Assembly (NCBI RefSeq): GCF_018739865.1
Contig: NZ_JADOER010000003.1
Location: forward strand, 166,559-230,558
From: Leptothoe kymatousa TAU-MAC 1615
Lineage (GTDB): Bacteria; Cyanobacteriota; Cyanobacteriia; Phormidesmidales; Phormidesmidaceae
DNA length: 64,000 nt
Reading direction: 5' to 3'
Both the position numbers and the translations under genes were made by a program. Numbering within the stretch: position 1 is the stretch's first letter; the number at the start of each line of letters is the position of its first letter. Under the pieces are notes generated by a model. That model did not search any database. It was not told where the DNA came from and saw only the letters and a list, made by a program, of their open reading frames with translations. Positions 55,770 to 64,000 of the stretch are shown here, piece by piece.

Positions 55770-57086
55770 ATGGCTGCTTCTGATAATACGTTTGTTCGAA
55801 TAGCTCAAAAGTCGTTTTCCCACGGGGCGCCGTTGTTAAAGGTGAGCGCGTTTGCTGCGGCTGGTTTGTTAGGAACCCAAGCCGTTTTAGCGCAGACCGA
55901 CGGTGCCCCCATTGAATTAGCTATTCCAAGTGTTGAAGCGCCAGAGCCAACCCCAGTCGTAGAAGCGCCTGCCCCAATTGTGGCACCGCCGCCCGTGGTA
56001 ATTGAGCCGACCACACCGGTAACGCCCACCGATGTTGTGCCCAGTTCCATTCAATCGGAAGCTCCCGAGCCTGCCGCTGTGGACTACGGAGCCGTATTTG
56101 TAGAACCCTCCGCCCAGCAGCTACCCCCTACGTTAGACTCCCTAAAAGGTGAGCTGCCTGGGGGTGACGCATCTCAGGTGCCTGCGCAGGTGCCTGCGGT
56201 GGAGTTTATATCTCCAGTGGATTATGGCAGTGCTCAGGTCGATCCGACGGACTATAACGTCGGTGCAACCATGCCAGATGTGGTGATTTCGGAGCGCAGC
56301 AGCGGCTGTCAGTTTTCGGTGAGTTCTGGTAGTTCGGTGGCCCAGGCGGGCTGTGGACAATTGGCTGCCCCCATTGGCAATGGGGCAAGCGTGGCGCCGG
56401 CGCCAGCGCAGCAGAATGTGGCTGAGGCGGTGATGAATATTCCCGGTGTGCAGAAGATAGCCGGGCTTACAACTGCTGCTAGCCGTGACTATTATAATGA
56501 AGCGGCTAAAACGGTGGTGAACCTACAGCTGGGTGAAAAATTTATTTTTCCCCTAACCATGCCCGCCCCTTTGACATCCCTATTTGGCTGGCGCATGCAT
56601 CCAATTTTTGGTGCCCAACGGTTCCATACGGGCACAGATATTGGGGCGCCGTTGGGGACGCCTGTGGTGGCGACCCAGGCCGGTCGTGTGGAGCTAGCCG
56701 ATGCGACTGGGGGCTATGGCCTGATGGTGGTGCTGCGCCACCATGACGATACGTTGGAAAGTCGCTATGCCCACCTGGCGCGATTGTTGGTGCGGGCAGG
56801 GGAGTGGGTAGAACAGGGGGAAGTTATTGGTTTGGTTGGCAGCACAGGGAACTCCACGGGGCCCCACCTGCATTTTGAGCTACGTCAGCGGACTGACAGC
56901 GGCTGGGCGGTGCTGAATCCTGACGCGTTGGTTGAGCAAACCTTGGGAACGTTGACTGCGGCCTTAGGCAATTCGGCGGCTGTCCTTGCCAGCAAACCCA
57001 TTGTGCCATCGCCTAAGGTTTCTAAAGATGGGGCCTCTCAGGATAGTGGGGCGCCGTTCCGTCCGGCTCAACCCCTGGCAAACTAG
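55770..57086 (+). CDS. M23 peptidoglycan endopeptidase (second copy)
   Basis: A 438-aa exported protein. A hydrophobic segment (residues ~22-42, FAAAGLLGTQAVLAQ) is a signal peptide; a long Pro/Glu/Ala-rich linker (EAPEPTPVVEAPAPIVAPPP) follows. The C-terminal M23 domain has the zinc ligands in RFHTGTDIGAPLG and HLHFELRQ, plus YAHLARLLV and STGNSTGPHLHF, so it should be active on peptide cross-links. It lacks LysM repeats, unlike the first M23 protein. Likely a wall-remodelling enzyme in the periplasm. Confidence 0.9.
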   Translation: MAASDNTFVRIAQKSFSHGAPLLKVSAFAAAGLLGTQAVLAQTDGAPIELAIPSVEAPEPTPVVEAPAPIVAPPPVVIEPTTPVTPTDVVPSSIQSEAPEPAAVDYGAVFVEPSAQQLPPTLDSLKGELPGGDASQVPAQVPAVEFISPVDYGSAQVDPTDYNVGATMPDVVISERSSGCQFSVSSGSSVAQAGCGQLAAPIGNGASVAPAPAQQNVAEAVMNIPGVQKIAGLTTAASRDYYNEAAKTVVNLQLGEKFIFPLTMPAPLTSLFGWRMHPIFGAQRFHTGTDIGAPLGTPVVATQAGRVELADATGGYGLMVVLRHHDDTLESRYAHLARLLVRAGEWVEQGEVIGLVGSTGNSTGPHLHFELRQRTDSGWAVLNPDALVEQTLGTLTAALGNSAAVLASKPIVPSPKVSKDGASQDSGAPFRPAQPLAN

Positions 57087-57168
57087 GCGGGGCCTGCCTG
57101 GCCTAGGGGATGGGGATTAATTATCTCCTAGACCAGTTTAGACATTGCTAAAAGCTACTTTTGGTGGC

Positions 57169-57615
57169 TTAGAAAACAAAGACATTGCCATTGGATTCAA
57201 TAATAATATTGCTGACATCGGCGGCCAGGTTAAGGGTTGGACTAATGACGATGTCGAGGGTATTGGTGTCTTCGTCGAGTTCTAGTGTGGCCCGCAGAAG
57301 CCCTTGGCCCAGCTGTCGATCTTTTTGGCTGTCTTGATAGAAAAATGTCAGGGTGGTGGGAATACGCAGACTTTGTAAGGTGGCATCTTGGCCCGAAGTT
57401 AAAACGCGGGGCTGGGTATCCCCTAGGGCTTCGTAGGTGATGGCTGCAGGGGTTTGATTTTCTACACGGAGGGTAATATTTGCTTCGCTGACGGGGATCG
57501 TCATGATGGGGAGCGGTGTGGTGACCTGTTGGGCTTGCAATGGCCGGTGGTTATTAACGGCAACGGCAATAGCAATCAACCACAGGGGCAACAAGATCCA
57601 GGATTTAGTTTGCAT
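57169..57615 (-). CDS. Small exported protein of unknown function
   Basis: A 148-aa protein. Signal peptide (MQTKSWILLPLWLIAIAVAV, cleavage near P-L-Q-A-Q). The mature part is beta-rich: ITLRVENQTPAAITYEALGDTQPRVLTSGQDATLQSL, ending in hydrophobic NIIIESNGNVFVF. No known domain. It converges on the M23 gene and lies 24 bp after the MATE gene on the same strand. Confidence 0.75.
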   Translation of the reverse strand: MQTKSWILLPLWLIAIAVAVNNHRPLQAQQVTTPLPIMTIPVSEANITLRVENQTPAAITYEALGDTQPRVLTSGQDATLQSLRIPTTLTFFYQDSQKDRQLGQGLLRATLELDEDTNTLDIVISPTLNLAADVSNIIIESNGNVFVF

Positions 57616-57639
57616 GGGGCTTTCCTTCAGGACATATCA

Positions 57640-59067
57640 TCAATGTTTTGATTTTATCGCTGTAGTTGGGACTATTTCCATAGACGTTGCTGAAAATATG
57701 GAGGTTTCACGACCGCCGATGAGTTGATAAAGCCGCCAGCTAAAGAGGATGGTGACGGTTGCGATCGCAACCGACTGACCAATCCAAAGGCCTCGACTGC
57801 CCATGCCTAGGGTAAAACCAAGACCATAGGCCACCGACAAACCCACCCCCCAAAAACCCACCACATTGAGCACCATCGGTATCCGGGTATCCTGGGCCCC
57901 CTGGAGGGCGCCAGATACCGACTTCTGCACACCATCCAGCACCATCGTGATCGCCGCAATGGTTAATAGGGGCATGGCCAGGGCAACAATGGCTTCATTT
58001 TCTGGACTATTAACATCTAAATAGAGGCCAATGATCTGTTTTGGAAAAAACAAAAAAGCCAGGGACCCGGCAAACATGGCCACGGAAGTAAGCCCGATGC
58101 TCACCCCAGTCGCCTGTTGCATCCCCATCAGGTCTCGTTTGCCCAGCCATTGTCCCACCCGCACCGTAGTGGCAAAAGAAATCCCCAAAGGCACCATAAA
58201 AAAGACAACAATAGTTTGTAGTACGACCTGATGTGCGGCCAGGGCATCCGTGCCCAAACGCCCCATCAACAGCATAATTGTCATAAAAAATCCCGATTCT
58301 AGGCCCGAGAAAATGCCGATGGGTGCCCCAACCCAGAGCAACTGCCTTAAAATCTTCCACCGGGGCCCATAGAACGATTGAAAAATGCCATAAGCCCTGA
58401 TCACCGGGTTACCCAAGACATATAGCCCCAATGCCCCAAACATGCCCCACCAGGTTAGCGTTGTGGCCAGGGCTAGCCCCGATAGCCCCAGGGTGGGCAG
58501 GCCCAGCTTGCCAAACCCCAAAAGATAGTTGCCAACAATATTAAACCCAGTGCCCACAACAATGGTGACCATAATCGGCCGAGCCTGGGAAAGGGCGGAC
58601 ACCGTAGACCGCAGGGCGGTGAATCCGGCCATGGGCAAAAAGCTCCATAGAATAATATCCAGGTATGTGTCCGCTAGCTCCACCACAATGGGAGCCTGGC
58701 CACTGCGCAACATCCACCCACCTAATCGGCTGGTGAACAGCATGGCCGGAATTGCCACCAAAACGGCTAGCCATAGGCCCTGGCGAGCAACTTGCCGAAT
58801 GCGGTGGGGTTGGTTGGCGCCAAAAGCTTCCGCCACCAACGGGCTCACCCCCATGACCACCCCGGTGAAGAGGGTCATAATGACAATATAAATAATGGCC
58901 GCCAGCCCCCCCGCCGCCAGCACTTCTGGCCCCATGCGGCCCATCATAATGGTATCCACAAATCCGGTGGCAGACTGAGCCACCTGGGCGCTGGTAAGGG
59001 GAATGGCTAACTTCAAAAACTCGTGGATCTCTTGGCGCAGAGAACACCTGAGTTGGGGAATGGTCAT
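57640..59067 (-). CDS. MATE-family efflux transporter, NorM subgroup
   Basis: I start at the ATG 59067 (MTIPQLRCSLRQEIHEFLKLAIP), which gives 475 aa; the frame is open upstream through a low-complexity stretch that includes a tandem repeat, so the longer form is unlikely. Twelve transmembrane segments; N-terminal AQVAQSATGFVDTIMMGRMG and the loop MGVSPLVAEAFGANQPHRI are typical of NorM-type Na+ or H+ antiporters. Substrate unknown. The small exported protein gene follows and may be co-transcribed. Confidence 0.92.
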   Translation of the reverse strand: MTIPQLRCSLRQEIHEFLKLAIPLTSAQVAQSATGFVDTIMMGRMGPEVLAAGGLAAIIYIVIMTLFTGVVMGVSPLVAEAFGANQPHRIRQVARQGLWLAVLVAIPAMLFTSRLGGWMLRSGQAPIVVELADTYLDIILWSFLPMAGFTALRSTVSALSQARPIMVTIVVGTGFNIVGNYLLGFGKLGLPTLGLSGLALATTLTWWGMFGALGLYVLGNPVIRAYGIFQSFYGPRWKILRQLLWVGAPIGIFSGLESGFFMTIMLLMGRLGTDALAAHQVVLQTIVVFFMVPLGISFATTVRVGQWLGKRDLMGMQQATGVSIGLTSVAMFAGSLAFLFFPKQIIGLYLDVNSPENEAIVALAMPLLTIAAITMVLDGVQKSVSGALQGAQDTRIPMVLNVVGFWGVGLSVAYGLGFTLGMGSRGLWIGQSVAIATVTILFSWRLYQLIGGRETSIFSATSMEIVPTTAIKSKH

Positions 59068-59212
59068 AGGTAGATGCGGTTGTGTGTCATCCCCCACTGT
59101 AAGCAATTGAGGCAGGCGGCAGTATCGATGGCGGTGGGCGGTAGTATCGATGGCGGTGATGGGGGATGGTTGACCCTGGGGAGTGGGGGTTAGCACAAAC
59201 ACCAAAACGATT

Positions 59213-59296
59213 GCACTTTATGGGCTTGACAGGCTTGGTTTCTATCAGCACATGGCACTTTATGGGCTTGACAGGCTTGGTTTCTATCAGCACACT
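59213..59296. repeat. 42-bp tandem duplication
   Basis: Two copies of a unit starting GCACTTTATGGGCTTGACAG, at 59213 and 59255, identical over 40 bp. They lie in the divergent spacer between the MATE gene and the CHAT gene, so they may duplicate a promoter or operator. The rest of the spacer (59068-59402) shows nothing else of note. Confidence 0.88.
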
Positions 59297-59402
59297 GGGG
59301 TGAAATAACCTGCCGAGACCGTCGATAGCGGCCCTGGGGGCCATATTTTCGATAAGATTGGCAAATTTTCGAGTCTGAACGTTGAGCCCAAGGGTTTAAA
59401 GG

Positions 59403-62400
59403 ATGGAGCAGCAAAAGACAATTCTATTTGTGGCGTCCAGTCCTAGCAATTCGACCCGCGATCGCTTAGATGCAGAAGTCCGCAACATACAGGAAGGATT
59501 AACCCTATCTAAATATCGCGATCGCTTCATATTCAAAACAATTTGGGCCACCACCCCCAAAGACCTACAGCGCGCCATCCTCAACCTAGAGCCCGCCATT
59601 GTACACTTCTCGGGCCATGGCGATGATGGCACGGGCCTGAGCCTGGAGGATGGCCAGGGGCAGGCAAAACCCGTCACCGCAGAAGCCCTGTCCAAGTTAT
59701 TTCAGCTATTTCAAGACTGTGTGGAATGCGTGGTGCTCAACGCCTGCTATTCCCAGGTACAGGCCGAGGCCATCGCCCAGCATATTCCCTACACCATCGG
59801 CATGGATCAGGCAATCGGGGAGAAGGCGGCCATTGAGTTTGCGGTGGGTTTTTATGATGGATTGGGGGCAGGGCGGGATATTGAGTTTGCCTTTAAGTTG
59901 GCCCGTAATCGGATCGATCTGGAGAGTCTGCCGGGTAGTTTGGTGCCGGTGCTGTTAGGGGCGGGGCAGGTGGCTGGGGCTGAACTTTCGAGCCGACCGC
60001 AGACGGCCATAACCCAGCAAGCTGCACCAGAAATTGCCATTGCCCATTTGCCATCTGCCGTTACCCACTTCATGGGTCGAGACAAAGAGCTGGCACAACT
60101 CGACCAAGCCTGGGACGATCCCAATACGCCGCTGATCAGCTTGGTGGCCTTTGGCGGTGTCGGCAAAAGTGCGCTGGTGGCCGCCTGGCTGGAGCGGCTA
60201 CGGAAGGATAAATGGCGGGGTGCCCAGTATGTATTGGGCCATTCGTTCTATAGCCAGGGTTCACGGGAGGATGCCCAGGTATCGGCGGCGGATTTTATTG
60301 ATCGAGCCCTGCGGTTTTTGGGTGACCCAACCCCGGAGGCAGGGTCGGCCTGGGATAAGGGGGAACGGCTGGCACGGCTGATGCGCAAAACCAAGACGCT
60401 GCTGGTTTTGGATGGTATGGAGCCGATGCAGTGGGGTGCGGATTCGGTGGAGGTGGGTCGCATTAAGGATCAGGGACTGGCGGCACTGGTGCGGGAGCTG
60501 GCGGTGGATAATAATGCCGGGCTGTGTGTGATTACAACGCGGCAGGCGGTGGCGGATATGCCAACGGCGGCGAAGATTGACCTGGAGGCATTGTCGGATC
60601 GGGCGGGGGCATCGCTGCTGCGGGCGTTGGGGGTGAATGGGCTGCAGCCAGAGCTGGAGGCAGCGTCGCGGCAGGTGCAGGGCCATGGGTTGGCGCTGCG
60701 GTTGTTGGGCACTTACCTGAAGAAGGTTTGTAATGGGGATGTGCGCCGCATGGGTGAGGTGGACCTGTCGCGGGTGGACCAGCGGTTGGGGGGCCATGCC
60801 CATCGGCTGGTGGAAAAATATGAGCGCTGGTTGGGCGATGGGGTAGAGCTATCGATTTTGCGGCTGTTGGGGCTGTTTGATCGACCGGCTGAGAGGGACT
60901 GTTTGGCGGCGGTGTGTGCGGCTCCGGCGATTCCGGGGTTGACGGATGCCCTGGTGGAGTTGACGGTGGAGGATTGCCAATGGGCGGTTTCGAATCTGAT
61001 TGACTATGGGTTGCTAAGTCCTGAAACATTAGCTGATCAGGGGATGCAGCCTGTTGCTAAGTCTCAGTTTTCGATTCTTAATTGCCTGGATGCCCATCCG
61101 TTGATTCGGGAGTATTTTGCCACTCAGCTGGCTGGCCAATATTCGGAGGCTACAAAAGAAGCCCATCGTCGTCTCTATGAGCATTTAAAGCAGGTGGCTC
61201 CGGAATTGCCGGACACCTTGCAAGGGATGATGCCGCTTTATCATGCGATGGGCCATGGGGGGAAAGCGGGGCTGTGGCAAGAAGCTTTAGACGATGTTTT
61301 TTATGCTCGAATTGAGCGACAAGGTGGGGGCTTCAGCAGAAAGAAACTGGGCGCAATGGGTACTGATTTAGCGGCTTTAACAGTTTTGTTTGAAGTGCCG
61401 TTTAGCCATCCAAATCCAAATTTAACAGAACAGACACAAGCTTATGTGTTGAGTAGTGCCAGCTTTCGCTTGCGAGCGTTGGGACGATTAGCTGAGGCTA
61501 CCCAGCCAATGCAAGTAGGATTAGAGCGAGAAGTTGCTAGAAATGATTGGAAAAATGCTGCTGTAACAGCTTCCAACCTTAGCGAGCTGTACCTGACGCT
61601 GGGGGATGTGGCGGCGGCGGTGCAGGTGGGGGAGCAGGCGGTGGAGCTAAGCGATCGCAGCGGCGATTCCTTTCATCGAATGGCTAATCGGACAACACTG
61701 GCGGATGCCCTGCACCAGGCGGCTCGTCTGCAGTCTGCCCATGGGGCCTTCCGCGAGGCCGAGACCCTCCAGGCTGAGGGGCAGCCTGAGTATCCGCTGC
61801 TCTACTCGACGCAGGGATTCTGTTACTGTGATTTGTTGCTGGAGCGGGGGCTGCTGGAGCCAGGGGAAGCGGTTGCCAGCCATCGGCTGGAGCAGCCGTC
61901 AGCAGAGACTGGGGCAAGCAGCGGTGAGGTGTCATCCTGGTTGGCGCGCTGTGGTGAAGTTCGTGAGCGGGCTGAGTATGCCTTAGAAGAAGCTAATGAC
62001 AAGGATTTCCTCTTAGATGCGGGATTAGACAACATCTCTCTAGGACGGACCTATTTTCTAGAAGCAACTCTTAGACACAAGAATCCAGTTGAATCTATCT
62101 CATCAGACGATCTCACGATACTTCTACAGCAGGCTACCCATCACCTTAACCAAAGTGTCTCACTGCTGCGTCAGGCTGGAGCACAAGAATTTATTACCAG
62201 GGGGCTCTTGGCTCGGGCCGCACTGTGGCGAGTGAGTTCACAAGTGACAATTGATCATCCGCCTTTGCCCCCAGCCGACTACCTGGAAAACGCCCATCGC
62301 GATCTCACCGAAGCCGAACAAATCGCCGGGCGTAGCCATATGCTGATCTTCCAAATCGAAGCGGCTCTGGAACGCTGTCGCCTAGCGCTGGCTGTGGATG

Positions 62401-62597
62401 ACAAAACTCAAGCCCGCAGTAAGCTGGATGAGGCCAAGGCATTGGTAAAACAAACGGAGCGGCCCTATGTGCCCCATGTGCCCACCTGGGATGGATGGGA
62501 GCCGCCGGAGTATGTGGGGTTGTTGAAGGAAGGGGAAATGGTTGGGTATTATCGGCGGAATGGGGAGATTGCGGAGTTGGCAGGGGAGATTGGTTAG
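59403..62597 (+). CDS. CHAT protease-STAND ATPase-TPR protein
   Basis: A 1064-aa three-part protein. Residues ~5-190 are a CHAT (caspase-like) domain with the catalytic dyad: histidine in VHFSGHGDDG (H72) and cysteine in VVLNACYSQ (C115). A STAND ATPase follows: FMGRDKELAQL, P-loop LVAFGGVGKSALV (about 247-259), Walker B KTLLVLDGMEPMQ and a winged-helix region near 480-600. The C-terminus (about 640-1010) is TPR-like. Proteins of this plan are thought to sense a signal through repeats and release protease activity, in immunity or cell death. No target protein gene is obvious next door. Codon use is GC-rich in the middle and AT-rich near 61300-61600, hinting at a mosaic. Confidence 0.9.
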   Translation: MEQQKTILFVASSPSNSTRDRLDAEVRNIQEGLTLSKYRDRFIFKTIWATTPKDLQRAILNLEPAIVHFSGHGDDGTGLSLEDGQGQAKPVTAEALSKLFQLFQDCVECVVLNACYSQVQAEAIAQHIPYTIGMDQAIGEKAAIEFAVGFYDGLGAGRDIEFAFKLARNRIDLESLPGSLVPVLLGAGQVAGAELSSRPQTAITQQAAPEIAIAHLPSAVTHFMGRDKELAQLDQAWDDPNTPLISLVAFGGVGKSALVAAWLERLRKDKWRGAQYVLGHSFYSQGSREDAQVSAADFIDRALRFLGDPTPEAGSAWDKGERLARLMRKTKTLLVLDGMEPMQWGADSVEVGRIKDQGLAALVRELAVDNNAGLCVITTRQAVADMPTAAKIDLEALSDRAGASLLRALGVNGLQPELEAASRQVQGHGLALRLLGTYLKKVCNGDVRRMGEVDLSRVDQRLGGHAHRLVEKYERWLGDGVELSILRLLGLFDRPAERDCLAAVCAAPAIPGLTDALVELTVEDCQWAVSNLIDYGLLSPETLADQGMQPVAKSQFSILNCLDAHPLIREYFATQLAGQYSEATKEAHRRLYEHLKQVAPELPDTLQGMMPLYHAMGHGGKAGLWQEALDDVFYARIERQGGGFSRKKLGAMGTDLAALTVLFEVPFSHPNPNLTEQTQAYVLSSASFRLRALGRLAEATQPMQVGLEREVARNDWKNAAVTASNLSELYLTLGDVAAAVQVGEQAVELSDRSGDSFHRMANRTTLADALHQAARLQSAHGAFREAETLQAEGQPEYPLLYSTQGFCYCDLLLERGLLEPGEAVASHRLEQPSAETGASSGEVSSWLARCGEVRERAEYALEEANDKDFLLDAGLDNISLGRTYFLEATLRHKNPVESISSDDLTILLQQATHHLNQSVSLLRQAGAQEFITRGLLARAALWRVSSQVTIDHPPLPPADYLENAHRDLTEAEQIAGRSHMLIFQIEAALERCRLALAVDDKTQARSKLDEAKALVKQTERPYVPHVPTWDGWEPPEYVGLLKEGEMVGYYRRNGEIAELAGEIG

Positions 62598-62609
62598 GGG
62601 TGATCGATC

Positions 62610-62645
62610 CCGTGTAGGGGCGGTGCATGCACCGCCCCTACACGG
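62610..62645. terminator. 36-bp perfect palindrome after the CHAT gene
   Basis: Half-site CCGTGTAGGGGCGGTGCA (62610-62627) is followed directly by its exact reverse complement. Palindromes of this GTAGGGGCG...CGCCCCTAC type are dispersed in many cyanobacterial genomes. It begins 13 bp after the CHAT stop codon and could end transcription, although no T-run follows. Confidence 0.75.
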
Positions 62646-62742
62646 ATGGGATATCTCGTTTTGCCTACAACAACCAATCAAAATCCTGCAGAAAAAGTCT
62701 TTTTTAGCATAAAGCAGTCAAACAACAATCCTTGGATCACCC

Positions 62743-62755
62743 AGATCTTGCACCA
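62743..62755. repeat. 13-bp match to the IS terminal repeat
   Basis: AGATCTTGCACCA here equals the outermost bases of the insertion sequence at 53181-54434. A weaker inverse match (GGGGCAAGATT) lies at 62823-62833, so the ~90-bp segment between could be a miniature derivative or scar of a related element. Confidence 0.4.
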
Positions 62756-62840
62756 AGTCGGTTTTGAGCCTTAACCCCACATTGGATTCAAAATCCAACG
62801 CTAATTGAGGGCTGTCCACTAAAGGGGCAAGATTGGATTA

Positions 62841-62862
62841 AAAGCTCTATATTTAGAGCTTT
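62841..62862. repeat. Short hairpin
   Basis: AAAGCTCT (62841-62848) pairs with AGAGCTTT (62855-62862), 6-nt loop. No T-run. It lies next to the start of the long repeats. Confidence 0.5.
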
Positions 62863-62887
62863 CAGGGATCCCCTAACCCCTTGTCGA

Positions 62888-64000
62888 AATAATCACCATA
62901 GTCCTCGCCGTAACCCCCTAATATATGCAATGCTCGATAACCTAGTACGTTGGGTCTTAGAGCGGCGTTCCGGCCCTAACCAGGGGTAACCCAATTGGCC
63001 TAGCGGGGATAATTGGACTACTTCCGGAAGGGAATACGGAGGGACCCCAAGCAGCCGGTTTTGCCATCAACCAACACCTTAAAATTAACCAACACCTTAA
63101 AACAGCCCCGAAATTATCGGTCAATAAAGCCAAGGAACGCTCAGGGCTTGCCCCCCTGAAACCCCCTGATTCGTGGGGGCCTAAACTCCCCCACACCCCC
63201 CGAAAGAAGGTCTCCACAATAGCCAAGAAAGAGGGTACGGCGGGGTCCATTGACCAGGCATCCCACAAGCATTTATGACTACTTTGTTGCCTGTAACATC
63301 AAGGTCAGAATAATCACCATAGTCCTCACCGTAACCTCCTCATTTATGCAATGCTCGATAACCTAGTACGGTGGGTTGTAGGGCAGCGTTCTGGCCCTGC
63401 CCAGGGGGTTTGGGGAACACGGAGGGACCCCAAGCAGCCGGTTTTGCCATCAACCAACACCTTAAAATTAACCAACACCTTAAAATTAACCAACACCTTA
63501 AAACGACCTCAAAATTATCGGTCAATAAAGCCAAGGAACGCTCAGGGCTTGCCCCCCTGAAACTCCCTGATTCGTGGGGGCCTAAACTCCCCCACACCCC
63601 CCGAACAAAAGTTTCCCTAATAGCCAAGAAGGGGGGTACGGCGGGGTCCATGGACTAGGTGATCCATAAGCATTGGAAAATACTTGGTTGCTTGTAACAT
63701 CAAGGTCGAAATAATCACCATAGTCCTCGCCGTAACTCCCTAATATATGCAACTAGCGATACCCTGGTACGTTGGGTTGTAGGGCGGCGTTTCCGGCCCT
63801 GCCCAGGGGAAACCCAGTTGGCCTAGTGGGGATAATTGGACTACTTCCGGAAGGGAACACGGAGGGACCCCAAGCAGCCGGTTTTGCCATCAACCAACAC
63901 GCTTGAATACGCTCAAAATTATCGGTCAATAAAGCCAAGGAACGCTCAGGGCTTGCCCCCCTGAAACCCCCTGATTCGTGGGGGCCTAAACTCCCCCCCA
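62888..64000. repeat. Tandem ~400-bp repeats with an internal 18-bp minisatellite
   Basis: Three copies start with AATAATCACCATAGTCCT at 62888, 63309 and 63710 (periods 421 and 401 bp); the third runs off the window. Copies 1 and 3 share a ~50-bp block (around 62985-63030 and 63810-63860) that copy 2 lacks. Inside, the unit CCAACACCTTAAAATTAA occurs twice in copy 1, three times in copy 2 and once, altered, in copy 3. ORFs on both strands in each copy have conserved length limits but translate to proline/serine/tryptophan-rich sequences without domain features, so I do not call genes. Confidence 0.9.

Noticed and set aside
60261..61029. Long minus-strand ORFs inside the CHAT gene
   Set aside because: Proline/histidine-rich shadows of the GC-rich coding strand.
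62957..63938. ORFs of ~60-100 aa on both strands inside the long repeats
   Set aside because: Present on both strands, low-complexity translations, length changes with minisatellite number; more likely non-coding repeat.
62888..64000. CRISPR array
   Set aside because: The repeats are ~400 bp with similar, not unique, intervening sequence; the inner 18-bp units are directly adjacent without spacers.

Overview
The window is cyanobacterial chromosome. It carries a plastoquinone-reducing NDH-1 gene cluster (ndhA-ndhI-ndhG-ndhE), a cytochrome c6 gene, the Rubisco assembly factor gene raf1, a cyanobacterial-type glutamate-cysteine ligase, and many copies of the octamer GCGATCGC (HIP1) scattered through genes. 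The genus cannot be fixed from the sequence; a filamentous or Leptolyngbya/Synechococcus-like lineage is a guess.

Layout. 1-9000: an ExoD-like membrane protein (its first two bases lie outside the window), a TM2 protein, a large exported protein of unknown role, a voltage-sensor channel with RCK domains, a RecD/Dda-like helicase, an SRPBCC protein, gshA and trmL. 9000-16700: a LysM-M23 cell-wall hydrolase with a long leader, tRNA-Met, two peroxiredoxin genes, tRNA-Ser, alr, an HNH protein and a DHH phosphoesterase. 17000-21800: gltA, the ndhAIGE cluster and convergent petJ, with two clear terminators. 22000-37700: metH, a glyoxalase-like protein, a MATE exporter, a TPR lipoprotein-like or periplasmic protein, a DUF3122 protein, a TpsA-like filamentous adhesin, lipA, a response regulator, recR with no standard start codon, a small unknown gene and raf1.

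37700-43900 is more accessory: a pair of small genes (free-standing NfeD-like OB domain; zinc ribbon plus membrane anchor), a NACHT ATPase with an N-terminal helix-turn-helix, a 45-bp tandem repeat touching its stop codon, a 30-bp perfect palindrome, tRNA-Ala and a TPR protein. The gap at 43214-43894 holds a cluster of DnaA-box-like sequences and is a candidate replication origin. 43900-52900: an over-long RecJ, an unknown membrane protein, an alpha/beta hydrolase, several small or unknown genes and a Uma2-family nuclease.

53000-64000 is a plastic zone: a complete IS4-superfamily insertion sequence, an IS5-type transposase remnant abutting an NB-ARC remnant, a second M23 hydrolase, a second MATE exporter, a CHAT protease-STAND ATPase-TPR protein, and about 1.1 kb of tandem ~400-bp repeats with an internal 18-bp minisatellite that run off the end of the window. 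The two STAND proteins (NACHT and CHAT), plus the broken NB-ARC gene, are the best candidates for immune or cell-death functions. No complete multi-gene defence operon is visible.
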